From assembly GCA_023412995.1 (NCBI GenBank), contig JAEZQS010000043.1, positions 1-18,637 of the forward strand: a DNA stretch of 18,637 nucleotides. Reading direction: 5' to 3'. Below are positions 5,336 through 13,080 of the stretch, in pieces. The stretch is from Pseudomonadota bacterium (GTDB taxonomy: Bacteria; Pseudomonadota; Gammaproteobacteria; Xanthomonadales; Rhodanobacteraceae). Numbering within the stretch: position 1 is the stretch's first letter; each line of letters starts with the position of its first letter. The notes beneath the pieces are model-generated. The model had not been told where the DNA came from and did no database searches. It was given only the letters and a program-made list of their open reading frames with translations. The position numbers were made by a program, and so were the translations under genes.

Positions 5336-6245
5336 GAGCCTTGCCCCGCTTCAACCGGATCAACGCCGAAATGTCCTCGTCGCTATGCCCCTGCGCGACC
5401 AGCACGGCGTAGTCGGCGAGCGACTTCTCGATTACCGAGCGGTCGGTGCCGGCGGCGCGGGCGAGTTCGCGGACGATCTTGAGGTCCTTGTGCAGCAGGG
5501 CGAGCTTGAAGCCGACGGTGAACTCGTTGGCGAGCATGGTGGCGCCGCGCTTTTCGAGGAACCAGTTGCCGGCGGCGCCGGCACCCAGCGTGGGCAGCAG
5601 GCGGGCGGGGTCGAGTCCGAGTTGTTCGGACAGGGCGAGGCCTTCGCAGACGGCCTGCGCGATGCCGGCGACGAGCACCTGGTTGACGGCCTTGGTGTCC
5701 TGGCCGGCGCCGGTGGGGCCCATGTGGTTGACCTTGGCGGCGTAGCAGTCGAGCAGCGGGCGGATGCGGATGAGGACGTCTTCCTCGCCGCCGACCATCA
5801 CCGACAGGCGTCCGCCGGCCGCGCCTTCGACACCACCGGAAACGGGCGCATCGAGGAACGCGCAGCCGGCGGCGGCGAGGCGTTCGGCGGGGGCGCGGGC
5901 GGTGACCGAGGACACGGTGGAGTGGTCGATGACGACGGTGCCGGGCGCGGCGCGTTCGGCGATGAGGCCGACGAGTTCGAGCACGTCGGCATCGGCGGGC
6001 ACGCACAGCGCGATCGCGTTGCAGGCCGCGGCAAGTTCGCCGACGCTGGCGGGGGCCTGCACGCGCCATTCCGCCGCGGCCGCGGCGGCCTTGGCGGGCG
6101 TGCGGTTCCACACCGCGCGCAGCAGCTTGGCGCGGGCGAGGTGGCCGGCCATGGGCAGGCCGATCGCGCCGAGACCGATGAAGCCGGCCTTGAGGTCGTT
6201 CACGGGGTCTTTCTCCGTCACGTGATGCCGGTGCCGTGTGCTCAT
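5331..6245 (-). CDS. Beta-hydroxyacid dehydrogenase (3-hydroxyisobutyrate dehydrogenase family)
   Basis: An NAD(P)-dependent oxidoreductase that should oxidise or reduce a small beta-hydroxyacid; the family includes 3-hydroxyisobutyrate, tartronate-semialdehyde and succinic-semialdehyde reductases, and the substrate cannot be decided here. The Rossmann motif is GFIGLGAIGLPMAG (21-34). The substrate-binding motif is DAPVSGG (132-138). The catalytic lysine K185 is in GAGQDTKAVNQ with N188, and LLHKDLKIV (250-258) supplies the second conserved lysine. The full 304-residue frame starts at an ATG overlapping the speA stop (ATGA), suggesting translational coupling. However, residues 1-14 are His/Arg-rich and outside the family, and a GTG at 6203 (codon 15), with GGAG nine bases upstream, may be the real start (290 residues). 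The stop lies inside a dispersed repeat. The link with polyamine synthesis is positional only. Confidence 0.9.
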   Translation of the reverse strand: MSTRHRHHVTEKDPVNDLKAGFIGLGAIGLPMAGHLARAKLLRAVWNRTPAKAAAAAAEWRVQAPASVGELAAACNAIALCVPADADVLELVGLIAERAAPGTVVIDHSTVSSVTARAPAERLAAAGCAFLDAPVSGGVEGAAGGRLSVMVGGEEDVLIRIRPLLDCYAAKVNHMGPTGAGQDTKAVNQVLVAGIAQAVCEGLALSEQLGLDPARLLPTLGAGAAGNWFLEKRGATMLANEFTVGFKLALLHKDLKIVRELARAAGTDRSVIEKSLADYAVLVAQGHSDEDISALIRLKRGKAL

Positions 6246-8131
6246 GCGCTTTCCGCGAGGTAGGTGTAGCCGGTGAGGCCCTGCTCGAGCGCCGCTTGCA
6301 GCCGCTGCGCTTCGTCACCCGTGATGTTCGCGGCCGCGATGCGTTCGCGGTAGGCGGTACGCAGCTTGGCGAGGTCGTAGCCGACGTAGTCCAGCATCAG
6401 GTCGGTGGTGTCGCCGCGGCGGCGATGGCTGAAGGCGTGGCCGTCGGCGGTGAGCTGCACGGTGACGGCGTCGGTGTCGCCGAACAGGTTGTGGATGTCG
6501 CCGAGGGTTTCCTGGTAGGCGCCGACCATGAAGATGCCGAGCCGGTACGACTCGCCCGCACGCAGCGCGTGCAGCGGCAGGCTGACGTCGACGCCATCGG
6601 CCTCGACGTACTGGTCGATGCGTCCGTCCGAGTCGCAGGTGAGGTCGGCGATGACGCCGCGCCGCGTGGGCGCCTCGTCCAGCCGCGCGATCGGCACGAT
6701 CGGGAACACCTGGTCGATCGCCCACACGTCCGGGATCGACTCGAACACGGAGAAGTTGACGAAGTACTTGTCGACCAGGCTCTGGTTGAGCTCGTCCAGC
6801 ACCTGCCGGTGCATGCGCTCGTCGGGCTTGAGGCGCGCGCGCACGCCGTTGGCGAGCGCGTAGTAGAGGTCGTCGAGATCGGCGCGGTCGGCCAGCGAGA
6901 GCTGCCCCAGCGCAAACAGCGAATAGCCTTCGGCGAGCTGGTCCTGGCCCTCGTGGAACAGTTCGGTCGGCGGGCGCGCGTCGATGTCGTCCAGTGCTTC
7001 GCGCAGGCGCCGCAGCACGGCCGGCTCGCCCTCGCGCGGTGGCGGCACCGCACCGCGTGGCGACGGCTCGACTTCGCTGACGTTGACCACCAGCACGGCA
7101 TGGTGCGCGGTGAGCGCGCGACCGGATTCGCTCAGCACGCGCGGCTGCGGCAAGTCGTGTTCGGCGCAGGCCTCGGCCAGCACGCCGACGATCGCCGAGG
7201 CGTATTCGCCGAGGCCGTAGTTGATCGAGCAGTCCGAGCGCGAGCGCGTGCCTTCGTAATCGACGCCGAGCCCGCCGCCGACATCCATGTGGGTAATCGA
7301 CACGCCGCTGCGCGACACCTCCACCAGGTAGCGCACTGCCTCGCGCATGCCGTTGGCGATGTCGCGCACGTTGGACATCTGCGAACCCATGTGGAAGTGC
7401 AGCAGCTTGAGTGCGTCGGTGAGCCCCGCGTCGCGCAGTTCCCCCAACAGCGTGAGCAGCTGGCGCGGGGTGAGGCCGAACTTGGCCTTGTCGCCGCCCG
7501 AGTTCTGCCACTTGCCGGCGCCGAGGCTCTTGAGGCGCATGCGCACGCCGAGCAGCGGCTCGACGCCGAGCGCGCGCGATTCCTCCATCACGTGGCGCAG
7601 TTCGGAGGGCTTCTCGATCACGATGAAGACATCGAGGCCGAGGCGCCGGCCGATCAGCGCGAGTCGGATGTACTCGCGGTCCTTGTAGCCGTTGCAGATC
7701 ACCATGCTGCCCGGGCGGGCGAGCGCCAGCACCGCCATCAGTTCGGGCTTGGAGCCGGCCTCGAGGCCGAATCCCTCGTCGCCCGTCGCGGCGAGTTCAC
7801 CCGCGACCTGCTTCTGCTGGTTGACCTTGATCGGGTACACCAGGGTGTAGCCGCCGCGGTAGTCGCGCTCGCGCATGGCCACGGCAAAGGCCTGCTGCAG
7901 TCGCGCGCGGCGATCGCGCAGGATGTCGGCGAAACGCACCAGCAAGGGCAGGCGCGAACCCTCGGCGCAGGCTTCGTTGACCAGCGACGGCAGCGATAGC
8001 GCGGGGCCGTCCGCGCCGCGCGGGCGCACCAGCAGGTCACCGTCGTCGGCGACGTCGAAATAGCCTTCGCTCCAGTACGGGACGGCCCAGGTGTGGCGCG
8101 CCTCGTCGGCGCCCCGGCGCTGCTCGCTCAA
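6242..8131 (-). CDS. speA: Biosynthetic arginine decarboxylase SpeA
   Basis: PLP-dependent decarboxylation of arginine to agmatine, the first step of the agmatine route to putrescine and spermidine. The 629-residue length fits biosynthetic SpeA (fold type III, alanine-racemase-like barrel). The PLP lysine is K102 in YPIKVNQQK (99-107). Other motifs are HFHMGSQ (245-251), DVGGGLGVDY (283-292) for phosphate binding, SESGRALTAHH (334-344), and ADLTCDSDG (495-503) with the conserved Cys499 and Asp500 of the second half-site. The start is a TTG at 8131 with GGAG six bases upstream; there is no in-frame ATG before about residue 86, so the rare start codon is well supported. The gene is divergent from speE, with 134 bp between starts, and its stop overlaps the downstream dehydrogenase by ATGA. 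Confidence 0.97.
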   Translation of the reverse strand: MSEQRRGADEARHTWAVPYWSEGYFDVADDGDLLVRPRGADGPALSLPSLVNEACAEGSRLPLLVRFADILRDRRARLQQAFAVAMRERDYRGGYTLVYPIKVNQQKQVAGELAATGDEGFGLEAGSKPELMAVLALARPGSMVICNGYKDREYIRLALIGRRLGLDVFIVIEKPSELRHVMEESRALGVEPLLGVRMRLKSLGAGKWQNSGGDKAKFGLTPRQLLTLLGELRDAGLTDALKLLHFHMGSQMSNVRDIANGMREAVRYLVEVSRSGVSITHMDVGGGLGVDYEGTRSRSDCSINYGLGEYASAIVGVLAEACAEHDLPQPRVLSESGRALTAHHAVLVVNVSEVEPSPRGAVPPPREGEPAVLRRLREALDDIDARPPTELFHEGQDQLAEGYSLFALGQLSLADRADLDDLYYALANGVRARLKPDERMHRQVLDELNQSLVDKYFVNFSVFESIPDVWAIDQVFPIVPIARLDEAPTRRGVIADLTCDSDGRIDQYVEADGVDVSLPLHALRAGESYRLGIFMVGAYQETLGDIHNLFGDTDAVTVQLTADGHAFSHRRRGDTTDLMLDYVGYDLAKLRTAYRERIAAANITGDEAQRLQAALEQGLTGYTYLAESA

Positions 8132-8265
8132 CTCGTGCTCCGCGGGGTGGAGGGGGCACGTAGTGTAGCGGCGCCGGCCGTTTCCATGGCGGCACCCGGC
8201 GGACCGGCTACAATTGCGGCAAAACCGTTCGCCCCCCGTTCACCGACCTCCGCAGGAAGCACCGA
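8132..8265. promoter_or_regulatory. Divergent speA/speE promoter region
   Basis: The 134 bp between the two divergent starts should hold both promoters. A sigma70-type -10, TACAAT, at 8209-8214 is correctly placed for speE (about 52 bp before the ATG), but the -35 is poor. On the minus strand TACACT (8162-8167) could be the speA -10, again with a weak -35. The speE ribosome binding site is AGGAAG just before 8266. I see no operator-like palindrome or riboswitch. Confidence 0.55.
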
Positions 8266-9147
8266 ATGTCCGAGCAGCCCGCCCCCGAACCGTCCGCCGA
8301 CGGCGCGTCCTGGTTCACCGAACGGCATGCGCGTTCGGGCTCGTCGTTCGGCCTGCGCACGCGCGAGCGCCTGCACGCCGAGCAGACGCCGTGGCAGTCG
8401 ATCGAGATCTACGACACCACGGACTGGGGCAAGCTGATGGTGATCGACGGCTGCACCATGGTCTCCACGCGCGACAACTTCCTCTACCACGAGATGATGT
8501 CGCATCCGGCGCTGTTCACCCACGCGCGCGCCAAGCGCGTCGTCATCATCGGCGGCGGCGACTGCGGCACGCTGCGCGAGGTGCTCAAGCACGAGGAAGT
8601 GGAGCACGCGGTGCAGGTGGAGATCGACGAGCGCGTGACGCGCCTGGCCGAGCAGTATTTCCCGGAATTGTGCGCCTCGAACAGCGACCCGCGCGCGGAG
8701 CTCCTCTTCATCGACGGCATCGCGTGGATGGCCGAACGCGAACCCGATTCCATCGACCTCATCATCGTCGATTCAACCGACCCGGTCGGCCCGGCCGAGG
8801 GGCTCTTTGGCGCCGAGTTCTACGCCAGCTGCCACAAGGCGCTGCGCCAGGGCGGCATCCTCGTGCAGCAGAGCGAATCGCCGCTGGTGCACCTGGACCT
8901 CATCAAGGCGATGCGCAGCGCCATGCGCTACGCCGACTTCCACGCCGTGCGCACCCTCACCTTCCCGCAACCAATCTATCCCACCGGCTGGTGGAGCTGC
9001 ACCATGGCCCGCAAGGGCGCCGACCTCAGCGGCTTCCGCGAACGCGGCGCCGCCACCAAGCAGTTCGAAACCCGCTACTACAACGTCGACATGCACCGCG
9101 CCGCCCTGGCGATGCCCGAGTTCATGCGCGAGGCGTTGGGGGAGTAG
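8266..9147 (+). CDS. speE: Spermidine synthase SpeE
   Basis: Transfers the aminopropyl group from decarboxylated S-adenosylmethionine to putrescine, giving spermidine and methylthioadenosine, in the cytoplasm. The 293-residue protein has the usual layout: an N-terminal beta-strand domain ending in TMVSTRDNFLYHEMMSHPAL (64-83), then a Rossmann-like domain with GGGDCGTLREVLKH (96-109), the nucleoside-binding acid in QVEIDERV (117-124), and the active-site loop VDSTDPVGPAEGLF (168-181) with Asp169 and Asp172. The C-terminal FPQPIYPTGWWSCTMA is also typical. The ATG is preceded by AGGAAG at good spacing. It is divergent from speA, so two steps of the arginine-to-spermidine route share one intergenic region; agmatine deiminase, N-carbamoylputrescine amidase and speD would have to be elsewhere. 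Confidence 0.97.
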   Translation: MSEQPAPEPSADGASWFTERHARSGSSFGLRTRERLHAEQTPWQSIEIYDTTDWGKLMVIDGCTMVSTRDNFLYHEMMSHPALFTHARAKRVVIIGGGDCGTLREVLKHEEVEHAVQVEIDERVTRLAEQYFPELCASNSDPRAELLFIDGIAWMAEREPDSIDLIIVDSTDPVGPAEGLFGAEFYASCHKALRQGGILVQQSESPLVHLDLIKAMRSAMRYADFHAVRTLTFPQPIYPTGWWSCTMARKGADLSGFRERGAATKQFETRYYNVDMHRAALAMPEFMREALGE

Positions 9148-9151
9148 GGCC

Positions 9152-9172
9152 GGGATTGGGGATTGGGGATTG
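9152..9172 (+). repeat. Tandem heptamer (GGGATTG) x3
   Basis: Three perfect copies of GGGATTG in a row begin five bases after the speE stop, followed by a degenerate fourth unit. G-rich heptamer runs of this type are common between genes of Xanthomonadaceae as far as I know; no function can be assigned. Confidence 0.8.
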
Positions 9173-9254
9173 GGGTTCGCGGGAGCGGCGCGGCAGCGAC
9201 CGTGGAAACTACGTGCGCGAACCCTCGGGTGGGTCCAAAGTCGTCGTTGGTTCG

Positions 9255-9279
9255 CGGTCGCGCTTTCAGCGCTCCTACA
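9255..9279 (-). repeat. REP-like intergenic element, second copy
   Basis: The minus strand reads TGTAGGAGCGC, a short variable centre, then GCGCGACCG, the same ends as the copy at 5309-5335. The GCGC arms can form a small stem. It lies in the convergent gap between speE and the beta-helix gene. Confidence 0.55.
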
Positions 9280-9345
9280 ACGGAAACGGTAACGGCTCGA
9301 GCTTTTCGCAGGCTGCGACCGCCATACCGCACATGCGACCAGGGC

Positions 9346-9460
9346 CGTAGGATGCGGTAAGCCGTAGGCGCACCGCATCGATCGCGTGCGTTCATCGAGG
9401 CGCATGGAAGCCGCGGGCGCTGCCTGGCGATGCGGTTCGCTGCGCTCACCGCATCCTACG
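9346..9460. repeat. Inverted pair of GATGCGGT hairpins (BIME-like)
   Basis: A 13-bp perfect inverted repeat (9346-9358 and 9448-9460, reading CGTAGGATGCGGT on the outer arms) flanks the unit. Each half is itself a hairpin: GATGCGGT (9351-9358) with ACCGCATC (9372-9379), and GATGCGGT (9429-9436) with ACCGCATC (9448-9455). Two palindromic units in opposite orientation make a BIME-like mosaic. No T-run follows, but it could end or stabilise the transcripts converging here. The rest of 9148-9505 holds no gene. Confidence 0.75.
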
Positions 9461-9505
9461 ACTCTGCGCTCCGCCCCCCGCCCCTCGCTCGCCCCTCGCT
9501 CTGCC

Positions 9506-11062
9506 TCACCCGCCGTTCTTCCGGTCCTGCAATGCGCGATACGCATCGCGCATCGTGTGGCAGGCCTCGGACATCAGCGAGCCCTGTGCCTGGCGGGCGC
9601 AGAACTGGGCCATGGTGGAGGAGGTGCTGACGTTGTCGATGCTGTTGCCGCTGGCCTCGACGCGGCCCTGGCTCTCGTAGAGGAAGTAGCCGCAGGTGAG
9701 GCGCCTGGGGTCGTCCCAGCGCGGCTTGCCGGTGAGGGTGTTGTCGTGCAGGGCGAGCAGCGCGGAAGCACCACCGCCACTGCCAGTGACGAGGCAGCCG
9801 CCCTCGCCGGTGATGCGCGAGTCCTTCACTTCGCTGCGCGTGCCGTCCACCAGCGCGATGGCGACCGCGGCGCCGTCGGCGCGGCAGAGGTCTCCGGCCT
9901 GCAGGTTGCCCTTGCCGCGCATGGCGGCGCAGTTGCCGTCGAGGTCGGCGTCGTCCACCAGCACTTCGCCGGAGCCCTTCACCTGGTTGCCGGCATTGCC
10001 CTCCGCGCGCACGCGGCGCAGCTCGACCTTGCCCCCATCGACGTAGAGCAGGTCGATGCCATCCTGCGTGTTGTGGTGCACGTGGCTGTCCTCGACCAGC
10101 CAGTGGCCGCCGCTGCGGCCGGTGGCGAGGCCGTCGCCGTAGCCGCCTTCGAGCTGGCCCCAGCAGCCGAAGATCTCGCCACCCGGCCAGCGCTCACCGC
10201 AGCCGTTCCACGCGATCTCGACATGGCGGAACGCGAGCGTGCCGGTGCTGGCGGTGGGCTCGACGCCGCCGTTGCTGACGTCGGCGTCCCAGCCGGCAAA
10301 CCCGTTGGCCCACAGCCGCACGCGTTCGACCGTCCAGTCGGCCATGCGCCCGGCGTGCACTGCCTCGCCGCCGATGCCGTGGATGTCGAGGTCACGCAAC
10401 ACCACGTTGGCGGCGTCGGTGGACCAGAGGCCGTTCTGCGCGTAGGCCTTGTCGTCGCCTTCGCCGCAGCGGTCGCGCTCGGCCGGGCCGCCGGTGCAGT
10501 TGTCCATCGAGCAGTGGTTGACGATGCAGGACGAATGGTCGGTCAGCTCCAGGCAGGCGACTTCGCTGTTGGAGCTTTTCGTGAGGTCCAGGATGCGGTG
10601 CGCCGCGCCCGTGCCCCACAGCTCCGGCGGCGCCTTGCAGCCCTGGTCCCAGCCGGCGCCGAGCAGGCGGGTGGGATGCGCCTTGTCGGGTCCGGGCGGC
10701 AGCGGCTGCATGTGGCAGTCGGGGGTGAAGCTCTCGTAGCAGGCCTCGGACGCGGGCGCGCCCCAGCCCATCGCGTAGCTGCCCGCACCGATAACGAGGG
10801 TGTCGCCGCCAGCGATGCGCGCCGGCACCGGGTGCTCGGGCGTGCGCGGCGGCAGGGCGATGAAGGGGTGCGACCAGGCGCAGGCGACGCCCTCGCCCTT
10901 GCCGGGGTACGGCGCATCGGCCGCGCCGGTGCACTGCGTGGCGGTGCCGCCGTCGCTGCGCACGTACCAAGTGGCGGCCCCAACCGGCATGGCCAGCGCG
11001 GCCAGCAGGACCAGCGCCACCCGCAGCGCGGCGCCGCAGGGGCGGCCACGCCCGCGTTCCAT
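9506..11062 (-). CDS. Secreted Cys-rich right-handed beta-helix protein
   Basis: A 518-residue exported protein. Residues 1-30 are a signal peptide (basic start, hydrophobic core ALRVALVLLAALAMPVG, cleavage near GAA-TW). The mature protein opens TWYVRSDGGTATQC and has repeated short beta-coil units such as NVVLRDLDIHGIGGEAVHAG, WTVERVRLWANGFAG, HWLVEDSHVHHNTQDGIDLL and VELRRVRAEGNAGNQVKG (about 218-365). This is the pattern of parallel right-handed beta-helices found in polysaccharide lyases, hydrolases and epimerases. I count 18 cysteines after the signal, an even number, consistent with disulfides. Catalytic residues cannot be assigned. The start ATG overlaps the stop of the upstream glycosyltransferase (TGATG), indicating coupling, so action on the locus's own glycan in the periplasm or outside is a reasonable inference. 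A much longer open frame continues upstream but is rejected. Confidence 0.88.
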   Translation of the reverse strand: MERGRGRPCGAALRVALVLLAALAMPVGAATWYVRSDGGTATQCTGAADAPYPGKGEGVACAWSHPFIALPPRTPEHPVPARIAGGDTLVIGAGSYAMGWGAPASEACYESFTPDCHMQPLPPGPDKAHPTRLLGAGWDQGCKAPPELWGTGAAHRILDLTKSSNSEVACLELTDHSSCIVNHCSMDNCTGGPAERDRCGEGDDKAYAQNGLWSTDAANVVLRDLDIHGIGGEAVHAGRMADWTVERVRLWANGFAGWDADVSNGGVEPTASTGTLAFRHVEIAWNGCGERWPGGEIFGCWGQLEGGYGDGLATGRSGGHWLVEDSHVHHNTQDGIDLLYVDGGKVELRRVRAEGNAGNQVKGSGEVLVDDADLDGNCAAMRGKGNLQAGDLCRADGAAVAIALVDGTRSEVKDSRITGEGGCLVTGSGGGASALLALHDNTLTGKPRWDDPRRLTCGYFLYESQGRVEASGNSIDNVSTSSTMAQFCARQAQGSLMSEACHTMRDAYRALQDRKNGG

Positions 11063-11934
11063 CAGGCGGCCCTTGCCACGAGCATGTCGAGCAGCCCGGC
11101 CGAATCGGTTTCGGAGAACTTGCGCGCGAAGCACGCGGGCGTGCTGGCGAGGTCGGTCGCGGCCGGTTCGGTGAGCACCACTGGCTTGCCTCCGGCCCAG
11201 CGGACGTAGTGGTTGCCGGTCAGCTCGCCGGCACCGAAGCCCGGTTCGAGCGTGTCGACCAGCGGGGAACTCGCGAGGATCGACTGGAAGAAGGTTTCGT
11301 CGGGGATGCGCCCGAAGCGGAAGAAGCGCACCACGTCCGGTCGCGCGTGCACGAAGTCGAGCACGTAGCGCGCGCAGCTCCGGGTCAGGCACCACCATTG
11401 CCAGCCCTTGCACAGCTGCAGGCCCGCCGGCGGCCGGCGCGGCGCGAGGCGGCCGAGGAGCTTGCGGCACAACACGTACGGCGGCAGCCGTTCGACCGTG
11501 TGCAGCTTCAGGTGGTCCGGGAAGTGGTAGTGCGCCACCCAGTAGTGGAACACCGAATCCTCGTCCAGGCGGTGGTTGATGGTGATGAAGTTGCGATCGG
11601 AGGTGGAGAGCCGGTCGCGGATGAAGGCGGTCGGCTTGATCGGGAAGCAGCTGTCGCTGAGCAGCTGGAAGCGGCCGAAGCCCTCGCTCGATGCCAGCGC
11701 CTGCTCCAGCAGGCCGAGCGTCGCCTGCACCATGTTCCAGCCGCCCCAGTTGACCACCAGGCGGCGTTCGGCGAACACCACCGGCGCATCGGCCAGCGCG
11801 CGCTCGAACGGCGCGATGTCGGTCTTGGCGTCGACGTGGACGAAGAACACCGCGTCGCCGTCGTCGAGGCGGCGCACCATGCGCGCGACGTGCGCACTCT
11901 GGTGGTGCGCCAGTATCAGGTACGCAATCTTCAT
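11062..11934 (-). CDS. Core-2/I-branching-type (GT14-like) glycosyltransferase
   Basis: A cytoplasmic glycosyltransferase of the core-2/I-branching beta-1,6-N-acetylglucosaminyltransferase family; bacterial members use various sugars, so donor and acceptor are unknown. The 290-residue protein starts MKIAYLILAHH, the typical family opening. It continues with VFFVHVDAKTD (29-39), RFQLLSDSCFPIK (88-100), GWQWWCLTRSCARYVLDF (177-194), IPDETFFQSIL (210-220, with the likely catalytic Glu213) and ACFARKFSE (267-275). I chose the ATG at 11934; the frame is open to 12030 but those 32 extra residues are Arg/Pro-rich and non-homologous. The Shine-Dalgarno is weak and distant. It follows the GT2 gene by 92 bp and overlaps the beta-helix gene by one base (TGATG), suggesting one transcript. 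Confidence 0.9.
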   Translation of the reverse strand: MKIAYLILAHHQSAHVARMVRRLDDGDAVFFVHVDAKTDIAPFERALADAPVVFAERRLVVNWGGWNMVQATLGLLEQALASSEGFGRFQLLSDSCFPIKPTAFIRDRLSTSDRNFITINHRLDEDSVFHYWVAHYHFPDHLKLHTVERLPPYVLCRKLLGRLAPRRPPAGLQLCKGWQWWCLTRSCARYVLDFVHARPDVVRFFRFGRIPDETFFQSILASSPLVDTLEPGFGAGELTGNHYVRWAGGKPVVLTEPAATDLASTPACFARKFSETDSAGLLDMLVARAA

Positions 11935-12026
11935 CGAAGCGAACGCTTCCCGCCGGACCGGTCGCGCCACGGTAGGACCGCGCCACTGAACGCCGGCCGG
12001 CCCGCGGGGACGCCGGCGGCAGCGCG

Positions 12027-12929
12027 TCATGAGCGCACCGGCAGCATCGCGCGCACCAGCAGCTTGGCCGCCCGCACGCCGGGGGCGCGCCAGAGCGAGC
12101 GCAGGATCTGCCCGATCGAGCGGCGCCGGTAGCCCCGCTGCAGCAGGGTATAGGCGAAATCCATGTGGTAGCCGGCGAAGCGCTGCGCGATGGCGCGCGG
12201 GTGCGCGGCCGCGAACGCGGGGTTCTGCTCGACGAAGCGGCGCAGCGTCGCCATGTCGATCACCGCGTCCAGCACGAAATCCTGCCGGCTGAGGCTGTCC
12301 GGTCGCACCGTGCGCACCAGCAGCTTCTCGCGCGCGACGCCGGCGTGACAGTGGCGCAGAACGCGCAGGAAGAAATCGTAGTCCTCGCCGACGGGCAGGT
12401 CCTCGCGGAAGCCGCCTTCGCGCACCACCAGCTCGCGCCGCATGATGACCGAGGAGGTGAGCAGGAAGAACTCGCAGAAGAGCGCCAGCAGGATGTCGCC
12501 CTCAAGCAGCACGATGCGCCGGCCATGGTCGTCGAGCGGCGCGCCGTCGGCGTCGGCGAAGGCGACGTCGCAGTGGACCAGGCCGACCGACGGGTCGGCG
12601 AATAGCGGCAGCTGCTTCTCCAGCTTGGCCGGCATCCAGGTGTCGTCGGCATCCAGGAAGGCGACCAGCTCGCCGGTGGCCACGGCCAGGGCGCGGTTGC
12701 GCGCCGCGGCGGGGCCGGCGTTCTCCTGCCAGATGTAGCGCACCGGCAGCGGCAGTTCGCGCGCCAGCGCGCGCACGCGCGCGGCGGTGTCGTCGGTGGA
12801 GCCGTCGTCCACCACGATCGCCTCGACCGGCACCTGCCCCAGCGCGGTCTGGGCGGCAACCGACCGCAACGCCCGCTCGAGGAGCGGGGCGCAGTTCCAG
12901 GCGGGAATCACGACGCTGACAGCAGGCAC
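12027..12929 (-). CDS. GT2-family glycosyltransferase
   Basis: An inverting GT-A glycosyltransferase of family 2, 300 residues, probably adding one sugar to a lipid-linked glycan on the cytoplasmic face. The N-terminus is MPAVSVVIPAWNCAPLLERA. The nucleotide-binding DDGST is at 41-45, the DxD equivalent DADD at 93-96, and the catalytic-base region GEDYDFFLRVL at 181-191. There is no transmembrane segment, unlike processive GT2 synthases. The start is a GTG at 12929, with GGAGG 11 bases upstream; the open frame continues to 13094, but the 55 extra residues are low-complexity and overlap the divergent flippase gene. It is the first gene of the minus-strand set GT2, GT14, beta-helix. The sugar specificity is not deducible. 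Confidence 0.92.
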   Translation of the reverse strand: MPAVSVVIPAWNCAPLLERALRSVAAQTALGQVPVEAIVVDDGSTDDTAARVRALARELPLPVRYIWQENAGPAAARNRALAVATGELVAFLDADDTWMPAKLEKQLPLFADPSVGLVHCDVAFADADGAPLDDHGRRIVLLEGDILLALFCEFFLLTSSVIMRRELVVREGGFREDLPVGEDYDFFLRVLRHCHAGVAREKLLVRTVRPDSLSRQDFVLDAVIDMATLRRFVEQNPAFAAAHPRAIAQRFAGYHMDFAYTLLQRGYRRRSIGQILRSLWRAPGVRAAKLLVRAMLPVRS

Positions 12930-13040
12930 GGCGGGCAGGACCTCCGCGGATCGCCAACGGGCACGCGCCCGCTGCGAGACGGACGGCAGCGGCGGAGGAT
13001 AACAGCGGGAAGGCGAACGCGGCTGGAACCGGCGCACCGT

Positions 13041-13046
13041 TACAAT
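13041..13046 (+). promoter_or_regulatory. Probable -10 element of the flippase gene
   Basis: TACAAT lies 34 bp before the chosen ATG of the flippase and has the same TACAAT-(T/G)-GC context as the speE -10. The -35 is poor. It overlaps the ATG of the longest possible flippase frame (13045), which argues for the later start at 13081. Confidence 0.5.
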
Positions 13047-13080
13047 GGCCCGGTTCCCACCGCCGCGTTGCCCCCAGCCC

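Noticed and set aside
5062..5412. Plus-strand frame where an integron integrase might be expected
   Set aside because: No tyrosine-recombinase motifs, no ribosome binding site, and it runs into the opposite-strand dehydrogenase.
6236..7999. A 587-codon open frame on the plus strand opposite speA
   Set aside because: It is antisense to a securely identified speA; it is rich in Val, Ala, His and Gly, has no known motif and no ribosome binding site, and is an expected by-product of high GC.
9386..11209. A 607-codon plus-strand frame opposite the beta-helix gene
   Set aside because: Antisense shadow of a protein with a signal peptide and beta-helix repeats; composition is non-protein-like.
11063..11986. 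N-terminal extension that would make the beta-helix protein 826 residues
   Set aside because: It overlaps the well-supported GT14-like gene, has Arg/Pro-rich translation, and would hide the signal peptide inside the chain.
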